Positions 54,084 through 59,963 of a stretch of 64,000 nt of DNA are shown in pieces. A model generated the notes under the pieces. The model was not told the origin of the DNA. It did not search any database and saw only the letters and a list, made by a program, of their open reading frames with translations. Positions within the stretch are counted from its first letter, which is position 1; each line of letters begins with the position of its first letter. A program made the position numbers and the translations under genes. Source of the stretch: DASXUX01 sp036504595 (lineage in GTDB: Bacteria; Planctomycetota; SZUA-567; H5-PLA8); contig DASXUX010000014.1 in assembly GCA_036504595.1 (NCBI GenBank), positions 62,001 through 126,000 on the forward strand. The letters are read 5' to 3'.

Positions 54084-54674
54084 TTATGCCTTCAGTTCTG
54101 CATTCCAATACACGTCTGAAACGAACTTCTCCCAGCTCGATCTGTATGGAACTCGCGCGAGCACCAACCGTGGCGAGAGGGTTGGCTTGGCCGGCTTGAC
54201 CCGCAGGACCAACCCTGCTTGCGCGAGCGTCTTGTCCGCCTTCTTCGAATTGCACCGGATGCACGCCACCACGCAATTGGTCCACGTCGAAGTCCCGCCT
54301 CGGGAACGCGGCACAAGGTGGTCGATCGTCAGTTCCGCCGTGCCCGGCTTGCAGCCGCAGTACTGGCAAGTGTAGCGATCGCGCTTGTACAGATTGCCGC
54401 GCGAGAACGCCACCCCGCGATCAGGCACTTTGCCGTACCGAGCCAGCACGATGATCTCAGGCACGGGAATCGAAAGCGTCGCCGTGCGAACACAGGGAGT
54501 CTCCGCCGCGACGCGCAGGCTCGCCCACGAATCGAAATCGTGCAGCGAGTAATCGTCGGGCTTCATCGCTCGAGCGCTGCCAGCGTACACCTTGCACAGC
54601 GCGTCGAGCACCGTCGTGAACTCGAGCGGTTCCCAGTTTCGATTCAGCACCAGCGTTGGATCCTGCAATACCAT
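54084..54674 (-). CDS. HNH endonuclease family protein
   Basis: 196 residues from ATG 54674 (GGAG seven bases upstream; the longer frame to 54719 lacks a signal). The N-terminal half (MVLQDPTLVLNRNWEPL; ALCKVYAGSARA) is the conserved domain found in many McrA-like HNH proteins of deltaproteobacteria and planctomycetes. HNH motif: YTCQYCG, LTIDHLVPRSRGG, NCVVACIRCNSKK. It is predicted to cut DNA, but this subfamily is widespread and chromosomal, so a housekeeping repair role is as likely as defence. Confidence 0.85.
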   Translation of the reverse strand: MVLQDPTLVLNRNWEPLEFTTVLDALCKVYAGSARAMKPDDYSLHDFDSWASLRVAAETPCVRTATLSIPVPEIIVLARYGKVPDRGVAFSRGNLYKRDRYTCQYCGCKPGTAELTIDHLVPRSRGGTSTWTNCVVACIRCNSKKADKTLAQAGLVLRVKPAKPTLSPRLVLARVPYRSSWEKFVSDVYWNAELKA

Positions 54675-54856
54675 GATTCCGCTCCAAATAAGTCGCCGCC
54701 TGCCTCCAGCAAGCGCCACTCACGCTTCAGTTCGCTCCCACTCACCACTCCACCACTCACCATTCGCAGATTCTGGCAAGGCGCCGAGGTGTTGAACCCC
54801 GCCGAGCGGTTTTGGAGACCACCCAGGTCGCCGGACCGTCGCACCTTACAAGGCCT

Positions 54857-54939
54857 GAGACTTGAGTCCTGAGGCTTGAGATACGCCTTGCGCTGAAGAG
54901 GCTGCGTGCTCAAGCCTCACGCCTCAAGCCTCAAGTCTC
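54857..54939. repeat. Hairpin with ctcaagc-type repeated arms
   Basis: Arms gagacttgag.cctgaggcttgag (54857-54880) and ctcaagcctc.cgcctcaagcctcaagtctc (54909-54939) are built from 7-9 base units and pair imperfectly. It stands just before tRNA-Arg; a second copy of the same type lies after tRNA-Leu(CAG). Confidence 0.6.
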
Positions 54940-54944
54940 TTTTT

Positions 54945-55019
54945 TGGCGCCCCCGCGAGGACTCAAACCCCGATCTCCCGGTTCGAAGCCGGCGATTCTA
55001 TTCATTGAACTACAGGGGC
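54945..55019 (-). tRNA. tRNA-Arg (anticodon TCG)
   Basis: Acceptor gcccctg/cgggggc, loop cttcgaa, T-arm cgggg-tttgagt-cctcg, discriminator G and encoded CCA. The first anticodon-stem pair is a G-G mismatch. Leftmost gene of the array. Confidence 0.85.
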
Positions 55020-55028
55020 GGCTCGATC

Positions 55029-55073
55029 GCGGATTCCGCACAAAATCCGCAATCCGCAGTCTGCAATCCGCAA
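55029..55073. repeat. Tandem atccgca heptamers
   Basis: aatccgcaatccgcagtctgcaatccgcaat-type heptamers, preceded by an inverted partial copy (gcggatt), fill the gap between tRNA-Arg and tRNA-Leu. The same unit recurs near 57.35, 57.95 and 58.42 kb. Confidence 0.6.
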
Positions 55074-55078
55074 TTCAT

Positions 55079-55155
55079 TGGTGCCGCGAGTGGGATTCGA
55101 ACCCACATAAACCTGTGCCTGAGACAGGCGCCTATGCCAATTCGGCTACCGCGGC
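55079..55155 (-). tRNA. tRNA with anticodon CAG (Leu), short variable arm
   Basis: Acceptor gccgcgg/tcgcggc, D-arm resembling Leu tRNAs (gccgaattggca), anticodon stem cctgt/acagg with loop ctcaggc, T-arm gtggg-ttcgaat-cccac, A73 and encoded CCA. All stems pair well, yet the variable region is only tttat instead of a long arm. Confidence 0.85.
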
Positions 55156-55161
55156 GTGCTT

Positions 55162-55229
55162 AGGCCTGAGCCTTGAGACTTGAGGATACTGCAATCGACC
55201 TCAAGCCTCAGGACTCAAGCCTCAAGCCT
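55162..55229. repeat. Second hairpin with ctcaagc-type repeated arms
   Basis: Arms aggcctgagccttgagacttgagg (two ten-base halves, 55162-55185) and cctcaagcctc...ctcaagcct (55199-55229). It directly follows the end of the SPFH gene and may also end its transcript. Confidence 0.6.
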
Positions 55230-55232
55230 TTC

Positions 55233-56342
55233 TTACAGCACCTTCACGACTCGATCCACAAGGCCCTTGTCGCTCAGCACCACCTTGAGATTGCCCTTCT
55301 GAGCGATCTTCTCGAGCGTCTCAAGCTCACGCACGCGCATGAGCGTTGGACTGGACTCGAAAATCTTGGCGGTGTTCGCCTGCATTCGGATCGCGGCCGT
55401 TTCTTCCCGGCGCGTGATCAACGCTGCCTCGGCCGCCTTTTTGGCCTCGGTGACCTTGTTCATCAGTTCCTTCATTTCGCCAGGCAGGATGATGTCGCGA
55501 ACGCCCAGCGAGATGACGTCCACGCCGAATGACGCGGCGCGGTTCTTTAGCGTGCCTTCCAGTTCTTTGGCGACCGCGTCCTTGTCGTTGAGGAGCGCGT
55601 CAAGTTCCCGAGTGCCGACCGCAGCGCGCAACGCCATCTGCGCCTCGCGGTACAACGCCTGCCGGTAGTCCTCGACTTCTGTAATCGCCTTCAGAGCATT
55701 CGACACCCGATACGTCACCAACGCGTTCAGGCGCAGTGTCACCTTGTCAGCCGTCATGATGTCCTGGCCGGATACGTCGCAGACCTGCTCCTTCAGGTCC
55801 ACCTGATGAATCTTGATCCGCGCAACACCTTTCCAGAACGCGTGCGTGCCGGGATTCAGCGTCGCCTGGAATTCACCATCGCGGAAGTACAGACCCGCAA
55901 AGCCGTTTTCGACCGTGTAAATGTCGATTGCTTCGCCCGCGCCCGTGCCCTTGGCGATCAGCGGCAGGTCCGCTCGCTGAAAGCGTGGATCCTTCACGTC
56001 CACAACCGCGACCTTGACGTCGTGGAACACGGTCCACAGCGCGTACAGGCCTGGCCGCAGAACGGCTTCGAACCGGCCATCAACCCACACCAGACCGCGC
56101 TGCTCGTCCTTCAGATCGACGACCAGCGCCAGATCGGTCAATGCGCCCGATCGAGCGATCACGTCCAAATCCTTATGCCGCAGCCAAACATCGCGCACGG
56201 ACACGATGTCTACCCGGATCTTGAACAGCGGGTCGAAGAACCAGTGCCGGCCTGGGCCGAGGATGACCTTGAAGTCCCTATCCTGGAACAGGAGGCCACG
56301 TTCGTACCGGCCAATCTTGAATTTCCGGTTACCGATGATCAC
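55233..56342 (-). CDS. SPFH/Band-7 (slipin-like) protein inside the tRNA array
   Basis: 369 residues from a GTG at 56342 preceded by GGAAGG; an ATG at 56363 is possible but has no ribosome site. Residues ~20-160 hold a repeated beta domain (GLLFQDRDFKVILGPGRHWFFD; GLVWVDGRFEAVLRPGLYALW; GLYFRDGEFQATLNPGTHAFW). The SPFH core (~170-290) has DVSGQDIMTADKVTLRLNALVTYRV and FGVDVISLGVRDIILPGEMKELMN, followed by a helical oligomerisation end. There is no membrane helix, so it is a cytoplasmic or peripheral slipin. Usual role: membrane microdomain scaffold. It splits the tRNA array into two and sixteen genes. Confidence 0.85.
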   Translation of the reverse strand: MIIGNRKFKIGRYERGLLFQDRDFKVILGPGRHWFFDPLFKIRVDIVSVRDVWLRHKDLDVIARSGALTDLALVVDLKDEQRGLVWVDGRFEAVLRPGLYALWTVFHDVKVAVVDVKDPRFQRADLPLIAKGTGAGEAIDIYTVENGFAGLYFRDGEFQATLNPGTHAFWKGVARIKIHQVDLKEQVCDVSGQDIMTADKVTLRLNALVTYRVSNALKAITEVEDYRQALYREAQMALRAAVGTRELDALLNDKDAVAKELEGTLKNRAASFGVDVISLGVRDIILPGEMKELMNKVTEAKKAAEAALITRREETAAIRMQANTAKIFESSPTLMRVRELETLEKIAQKGNLKVVLSDKGLVDRVVKVL

Positions 56343-56363
56343 AATCCACCTTCCTTCCCACAT

Positions 56364-56669
56364 CTAATCCGAACGACATGCCTGCACTTTTTGTACGCAG
56401 CCTTCAGGAGGTAACCTCAAAGTCGCCACATCTGACAAACGCGGAGCACCACTTTAGTTCCGGCCTACTTTGGCAAGCACTCTCGGCCGTTCCGACCTCA
56501 TCCTAGCATCGGGTACGTTGCCGGGAGTGTGCTCGCCGTTTGGGCCAAAGCTGTATCCGTGTGCCGCAAAGCGCGTCAGGGTGCTGCCGGTCAAAGTCGT
56601 CGTACCTATGCCGGCTGGCCTCCTTGCTGTTACCTCCTTCCAGCCGCTAATCGACCGCTGACAAAGCGG
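56364..56669. other. Gap between SPFH gene and tRNA array
   Basis: 306 bases without a supportable gene. It should contain the SPFH promoter and the end of the tRNA transcript (both leftward). No clear promoter, hairpin or tRNA is seen. Confidence 0.3.
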
Positions 56670-56741
56670 TAAATGGCACGGGAGTCGAACCCGCGACAGC
56701 CGAAGTTCCAATTCGGTGCTCTACCATTGAGCTAGCCACTC
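56670..56741 (-). tRNA. tRNA with anticodon GGA (Ser), short variable arm
   Basis: Acceptor gagtggc/gccattt (two G-U pairs), anticodon stem ccgaa/ttcgg, loop ttggaac, T-arm gcggg-ttcgact-cccgt, discriminator A, no encoded CCA. The variable region is ctgtc only, which a normal serine tRNA would not have; charging identity is uncertain. Confidence 0.7.
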
Positions 56742-56744
56742 GTC

Positions 56745-56812
56745 GGGAATGCAGGGAGTCGAACCCCGTCCTCAGGCTTGTAGGGCCTGCGTGCACCGTT
56801 ACACCACACTCC
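56745..56812 (-). tRNA. tRNA-Val-like (anticodon TAC), U33 replaced by C
   Basis: 68 bases with a reduced D-arm. Acceptor ggagtgt/gcattcc, anticodon stem caggc/gcctg, loop cctacaa, which places C where U33 is almost invariant. Discriminator C, no CCA. Only three bases from the next tRNA. May be degenerate. Confidence 0.6.
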
Positions 56813-56929
56813 AAGCGATGCTCCCTTCGTCAGAATCCTTTCGCGGAACGCACAACACCGATCACAGGGTGAGGTAAGCGCGCCGCGGGCCCGGGAGTAT
56901 CACGTTCCCTCAAACTCTCCTCCTACTGA

Positions 56930-56949
56930 CGCAATCCCGGAGGATTGCG
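56930..56949. terminator. Hairpin between two tRNA-Val genes
   Basis: Perfect 8-bp stem cgcaatcc-cgga-ggattgcg, seven bases from the 3' end of the second tRNA-Val. Could be a processing site or a terminator. Confidence 0.4.
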
Positions 56950-56955
56950 TTACTT

Positions 56956-57029
56956 TGGTGGCCACTGAAGGAATCGAACCTTCGTCCCCAGTATGTAAAG
57001 CTGGTGCCCTGCCATTGGACGAAGCGGCC
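56956..57029 (-). tRNA. tRNA-Val (anticodon TAC)
   Basis: Acceptor ggccgct/agtggcc, loop tttacat (stem ccagc/actgg has one C-A mismatch), T-arm gaagg-ttcgatt-ccttc, discriminator A and encoded CCA. This is a better formed copy of the same anticodon as its neighbour. Confidence 0.8.
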
Positions 57030-57031
57030 AC

Positions 57032-57064
57032 ACCCTGAACCCTGAACCCCAGACCCTGAACCCT
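57032..57064. repeat. Tandem ccctgaa heptamers
   Basis: Three to four ccctgaa(c) units fill the gap between tRNA-Val and tRNA-Met. The same unit recurs at 59929-59959 before the alpha-2-macroglobulin gene end. Confidence 0.55.
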
Positions 57065-57067
57065 ATT

Positions 57068-57144
57068 TGGTTGCGGGCAGCGGAATCGAACCGCTCTTGC
57101 AGGCTTATGAAACCCGCCAGACCCCCCAGGCCTAGCCACCCGCC
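57068..57144 (-). tRNA. tRNA-Met-like (anticodon CAT)
   Basis: Loop ttcataa on stem cgggt/gcctg (two G-U pairs), T-arm agcgg-ttcgatt-ccgct, discriminator A, CCA encoded. It lacks the three G-C pairs of an initiator, so it is an elongator Met or a lysidine-modified Ile tRNA. Confidence 0.75.
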
Positions 57145-57150
57145 CAACTG

Positions 57151-57240
57151 AAAATCAAAAGTTAAAAGTAGAAAGGCAAAAGACTGCATGACCGTCGTGC
57201 CTCGCGTGAGTCTCTTTTGACTTTTGCCTTTTATCTTTTT
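57151..57240. repeat. Hairpin with aaaagt/ggcaaaag-type arms
   Basis: Left arm 57151-57185 (caaaagttaaaagtagaaagg...) and right arm 57209-57240 (cttttgacttttgcctttt...) pair along most of their length. AT-rich, between tRNA-Met and tRNA-Phe. Confidence 0.6.
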
Positions 57241-57247
57241 CCTTCTT

Positions 57248-57323
57248 TGGCGGGGCCCCTGGGAATCGAACCCAGTTCTCCTGGACTTCAGCCAGGCGCA
57301 ATGACCACACTTGCTCAAGCCCC
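57248..57323 (-). tRNA. tRNA-Phe (anticodon GAA)
   Basis: Acceptor ggggctt/gggcccc, anticodon stem cctgg/ccagg, loop ctgaagt, T-arm ctggg-ttcgatt-cccag, discriminator G, CCA encoded. Confidence 0.85.
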
Positions 57324-57330
57324 GCGTCTT

Positions 57331-57410
57331 ATTGCGGATTTCGGGTTGCGGAATGCGGATTGACCAGCACATTCAGTTCAATCCGCAATCCGAAATCTGC
57401 AATCCGCAAT
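57331..57410. repeat. Hairpin with atccgca heptamer arms
   Basis: attgcggatttcgggttgcgg... (57331-57362) is the near-perfect inverse of ...ccgcaatccgaaatctgcaatccgcaat (57379-57410), giving a ~32-bp stem between tRNA-Phe and tRNA-Asp. Confidence 0.7.
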
Positions 57411-57415
57411 ACATC

Positions 57416-57492
57416 TGGCGCTCCCGGCCGGAGTCGCACCGGCTGTGTCCTTCTCGACAGGAAGGTGGCTCCACTCCTTCGCCTTCGGGAGC
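57416..57492 (-). tRNA. tRNA-Asp (anticodon GTC)
   Basis: Acceptor gctcccg/cgggagc, stem ccttc/gaagg, loop ctgtcga, discriminator G, CCA encoded. The T-loop reads tgcgact rather than ttcgact, replacing U55. Confidence 0.85.
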
Positions 57493-57508
57493 ATTGTTCC
57501 TCCTTAGT

Positions 57509-57583
57509 TGGAGGCCGCTGCGGGACTTGCACCCGCTTTCTCCCGCTCTGCAGGCGGGCGCCTCGCTCTTCGGCATCGCGGCC
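57509..57583 (-). tRNA. tRNA-Cys (anticodon GCA)
   Basis: Stem cccgc/gcggg, loop ctgcaga, discriminator U (the CysRS identity base), CCA encoded. The T-loop tgcaagt lacks U55. Confidence 0.87.
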
Positions 57584-57590
57584 ACAATCT

Positions 57591-57667
57591 TGGGGTGCCC
57601 TACGGGAATCGAACCCGTTCCTCAAGACTCACAATCTCGCGTGCTCATCCAGCACACTCAGGGCACC
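57591..57667 (-). tRNA. tRNA-His (anticodon GTG)
   Basis: Stem cgaga/tcttg, loop ttgtgag, acceptor gtgccct/agggcac with the extra G-1 opposite C73, the hallmark of tRNA-His. CCA encoded. Confidence 0.9.
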
Positions 57668-57679
57668 ACACTTATCTCT

Positions 57680-57754
57680 TGGTCGAGCGGGGAGGAGTCG
57701 AACCTCCACACGCTGTTCATCAGACAGCTATGCAGCCCGCTACATCACCGCTCG
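57680..57754 (-). tRNA. tRNA-Ile (anticodon GAT)
   Basis: Acceptor cgagcgg/ccgctcg, stem gctgt/acagc, loop ctgatga, discriminator A, CCA encoded, normal T-loop. Confidence 0.87.
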
Positions 57755-57764
57755 ATGCATTTTT

Positions 57765-57842
57765 TGGTCGGGAGAGCCGGATTCGAACCGACGACCTCCT
57801 GGTTCCAAGCCAGGCGCTCTGCGCAAACTGAGCTACCTCCCG
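57765..57842 (-). tRNA. tRNA-Pro (anticodon TGG)
   Basis: Acceptor cgggagg/tctcccg, stem cctgg/ccagg, loop cttggaa, discriminator A, CCA encoded. Confidence 0.88.
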
Positions 57843-57855
57843 TTTCCTTTTTTTT

Positions 57856-57932
57856 GAACCGCCAAGACGCTAAGGCGCAAAGAAAAGCCTTTTAAGAACA
57901 CTCCTCCTTTGCGTCTTTGCGCCTTTGCGGTC
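57856..57932. repeat. Hairpin with gcgcaaag/acgcaaag octamer arms
   Basis: Left arm gaaccgccaagacgctaagg... (57856-57889) pairs with right arm tttgcgtctttgcgcctttgcggtc split over 57908-57932. Followed at 57935-57960 by atccgca heptamers. A near copy lies at 58324-58400. Confidence 0.65.
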
Positions 57933-57964
57933 AGCCGATCCGCAATCTGCAATCCGCAATCGAA

Positions 57965-58035
57965 TCGGGCGCCCGAGAGTCGGACTCGGCCAGCGGGCTT
58001 ATAAGGCTCGCCAGTGCCACCGGCACTAACGCCCG
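57965..58035 (-). tRNA. tRNA-Ile-like (anticodon TAT)
   Basis: Acceptor cgggcgt/gcgcccg, stem cgagc/gcccg with one A-C mismatch, loop cttataa, T-arm ccgag-tccgact-ctcgg (C55), discriminator A, no CCA. The D-arm is compact (gtgccggtggcac). TAT anticodons are rare in bacteria; it may be degenerate or element-derived. Confidence 0.6.
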
Positions 58036-58099
58036 GCATCTGCTGAGCGCTGCCGGCTGGGCCTCTCCGAAGGCCCACGCGCCTCAGCACTCAGCGATC

Positions 58100-58173
58100 T
58101 GGTTGCCGGACAGGGACTCGAACCCCAATCTCCTGATCCAAAGTCAGGCGGCCTCCCATTAGCCGATCCGGCA
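58100..58173 (-). tRNA. tRNA-Gln (anticodon TTG)
   Basis: Acceptor tgccgga/tccggca, stem cctga/tcagg, loop ctttgga, T-arm tgggg-ttcgagt-ccctg, discriminator A, CCA encoded. Confidence 0.85.
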
Positions 58174-58179
58174 ATCGCT

Positions 58180-58255
58180 TGGTGCGCTCGGTGGGGCTCG
58201 AACCCACACCCTGCCGGTTAAAAGCCGGCTGCTCTGCCGCTCGAGCTACGAACGC
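58180..58255 (-). tRNA. tRNA-Lys (anticodon TTT)
   Basis: Acceptor gcgttcg/cgagcgc, stem gccgg/ccggc, loop cttttaa, T-arm gtggg-ttcgagc-cccac, discriminator A, CCA encoded. Confidence 0.88.
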
Positions 58256-58323
58256 AAGACCAATTCTTCCCGCGCCCCGCTACCACCCCTCCTGATTACC
58301 CGATACCAAACGGCGAATTCTTT

Positions 58324-58400
58324 GAACCGCGAAGACGCAAAGACGCAAAGAAAAGCCTTTTTGAAACACTCCTCCTTTGCGTCTTTGCGCCTTTGTGGTT
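58324..58400. repeat. Second hairpin with acgcaaag octamer arms
   Basis: gaaccgcgaagacgcaaag... (58324-58350) pairs with ctttgcgtctttgcgcctttg... (58375-58400); the loop and flanks (aaaagcctttt...acactcctcc) match the copy at 57856. atccgca heptamers follow to ~58436. Confidence 0.65.
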
Positions 58401-58440
58401 AGCCAATCCACAATCGGCGATCCGCAATCCGCAATCATCG

Positions 58441-58512
58441 TGGCTCCACGGGGATTCGAACCCCGGTCACCGGATTGAAGGTCCAGTATCCTCACCGCTG
58501 GACGATGGAGCC
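58441..58512 (-). tRNA. tRNA-Glu (anticodon TTC), U33 replaced by C
   Basis: Acceptor ggctcca/tggagcc, stem ctgga/tccgg, loop ccttcaa with C at position 33, T-arm cgggg-ttcgaat-ccccg, discriminator A, followed by CGA rather than CCA. Confidence 0.78.
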
Positions 58513-58517
58513 GCATT

Positions 58518-58591
58518 TGGTGGAACGACCGGGACTTGCACCCGGAATTCGACCGTGCGAAAGTCGCGTGATCCTGTTTCACTATCGCCCC
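58518..58591 (-). tRNA. tRNA-Ala (anticodon CGC)
   Basis: Acceptor ggggcga/tcgttcc, stem cgact/ggtcg, loop ttcgcac, T-loop tgcaagt (no U55), discriminator A, CCA encoded. The G3-U70 identity pair of alanine is present (third acceptor pair G-T). Confidence 0.8.
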
Positions 58592-58648
58592 GGCCGTGAT
58601 CCGTCGTTCACTGCCTCCTGCTTCCTGCCACCTGCCTACTGGCCGTTC

Positions 58649-58722
58649 TGGCTGCGGCGGGAGGAATCGGACCTCCAACTCCTGCGTAACAGGCAGGCGC
58701 GATACCCTTTCACCACACCGCA
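58649..58722 (-). tRNA. tRNA-Asn (anticodon GTT)
   Basis: Acceptor tgcggtg/cgccgca, stem cctgc/gcagg, loop ctgttac, T-loop tccgatt (C55), discriminator G, CCA encoded. Rightmost, hence first transcribed, gene of the array. Confidence 0.83.
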
Positions 58723-58730
58723 GAACTACA

Positions 58731-58817
58731 GTCTGGAGTCTAGGAGTCGAGAGTCTGGAGTCTCGAATGCCGTTGCCGTTAGACTCCAGACTCCTAGACT
58801 CCAGACTCCCGACTCGC
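58731..58817. repeat. Hairpin with gactcca heptamer arms
   Basis: gtctggagtctaggagtc... (58731-58764) and its inverse ...gactcctagactccagactc (58781-58817) make a long stem upstream of the first tRNA. The same design as the other inter-tRNA hairpins with a different repeat unit. Confidence 0.65.
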
Positions 58818-58902
58818 TTCAAAGACAACACCCCACCTGCGCGCAGTGCCTATGCTCTGCGCTTCTGTTTTCCGGCAACTTTGCCGCGCTATGCCCGAAA
58901 AA

Positions 58903-58935
58903 AAACCTTCCGGAGCTCTGCACCCCGGAAGGTTT
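58903..58935 (-). terminator. Intrinsic terminator for leftward transcripts
   Basis: 11-bp stem aaaccttccgg / ccggaaggttt followed, on the minus strand, by a run of eight or more Ts. It ends transcription arriving from the gene at 59237-59833 and isolates the tRNA array. The 300 bases from 58936 to 59236 hold no supportable gene; a small RNA there is conceivable. Confidence 0.75.
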
Positions 58936-59236
58936 TGGACTGCTTCAAAGTCCGCTGCTCTTCCTAGGGTGCTGGTTTCCCTTCGCTATCCAGTTGGCAA
59001 TTGCCATAAAACGGTTTGGCATGTCCGACTGGGCAAAGCGGCGACAACACGACTGCGCGCATCTCTGTCTGAGACGCGAGCCGTATTGACCGCCAAATCT
59101 CTTGCCGCAACCGTTCCATTGAAAACTCCACCCTCCTCTGAACTTACTGTCCAATTAACCTTGTGAAAAAGGGAATGTCAAGAATTCTGCGCGTAAAATC
59201 CACATTTTTTGACTCTTCCTGGCATCCCAACTATGC

Positions 59237-59833
59237 CTACGGTACGATCCCGAACTCTCTAAGAAGCTTTTCCCAGGCATCCAAGGCGTCTTGCTCGATC
59301 TGCAGCAGGTCGCCAAGTCGAGCACCGTTTTTATCGACAACATCTGCTGATATTCTGACTACAGCAAGTCCGTCTCCTGTCACCCGTGGTCCAGTAAGTC
59401 CAATCGTTAGCGCGACGAAGGAATCTTTCTTCGCTTGAGTCTGTAGGCGTAGCTCTCGACGGATGTCAACAAGCTTTGGACCCATCCCTGAACTATCGTT
59501 CCTGCTTCCATAACCGTGTTTATCAATGTTTGATAAATCCTCTATGACCTTCAGAGCCGGTGATGCGTCTATAGCTGCATACACTTTGGCCTGTTCTTTG
59601 GAGTTAGCTTTGGCCCACTTTCGAAGATGGTCTCTCAGATTCGCCACGTTGTGAATAATGGTGTATGCCGCGTTCTCTACATCGGCATCGCTCATACCGC
59701 CTCGAAAGTCCTGTGACACACATATGACATGCTCGTTTTGCACAATCTTAGGCGGGAACTTCCGCATGTCGCACTCCATAGCAACACCGATTGACGCGTA
59801 GATGCGACGCAGACGGTTCTGGATTTCGTCCAT
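59237..59833 (-). CDS. Hypothetical protein, possibly HEPN/AbiV-like, 198 aa
   Basis: GAGAGG precedes ATG 59833. A helical centre with IIHNVANLRDHLRKWAKAN and IEDLSNIDKHGYG recalls small proteins in which an RDH and a NxDKHG motif pack in a HEPN-like bundle; the C-terminal third is beta-rich (VALTIGLTGPRVTG; AVVRISADVVDKNG). No specific family assigned. It stands alone between the tRNA array and the macroglobulin gene and is closed by an intrinsic terminator. Confidence 0.6.
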   Translation of the reverse strand: MDEIQNRLRRIYASIGVAMECDMRKFPPKIVQNEHVICVSQDFRGGMSDADVENAAYTIIHNVANLRDHLRKWAKANSKEQAKVYAAIDASPALKVIEDLSNIDKHGYGSRNDSSGMGPKLVDIRRELRLQTQAKKDSFVALTIGLTGPRVTGDGLAVVRISADVVDKNGARLGDLLQIEQDALDAWEKLLREFGIVP

Positions 59834-59928
59834 TCTCGACCTCTCTTAAGTCTGCGTTATGGCAATTTCACGCCGGATTCTTGCGCCTGCGGCGCCCACC
59901 CGGCCTTTCGGCCGGAATGGGCCACCCT

Positions 59929-59959
59929 CTGAACCCTGAACCCCGACCCCCGAACCCTG
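59929..59959. repeat. Tandem ccctgaa/ccccgaa heptamers
   Basis: ctgaaccctgaaccccgacccccgaaccct lies just past the stop of the macroglobulin gene (split here in units of seven). Beside it a cggcctttcggccg hairpin (59901-59916) resembles the one at 9606. Same family as 57032-57064. Confidence 0.5.
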
Positions 59960-59963
59960 CTGT

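Noticed and set aside
54084..54674. HNH gene as part of the defence island
   Set aside because: It is beyond the presumed element boundary and belongs to a widespread chromosomal HNH subfamily.
57311..57895. Long open frames across the tRNA array (for example 57311-57895 and 57360-57857 on +)
   Set aside because: They translate antisense tRNA genes (typical GIEPVPQDS, RAGFEPTTSWF readings) and have no ribosome sites; not proteins.
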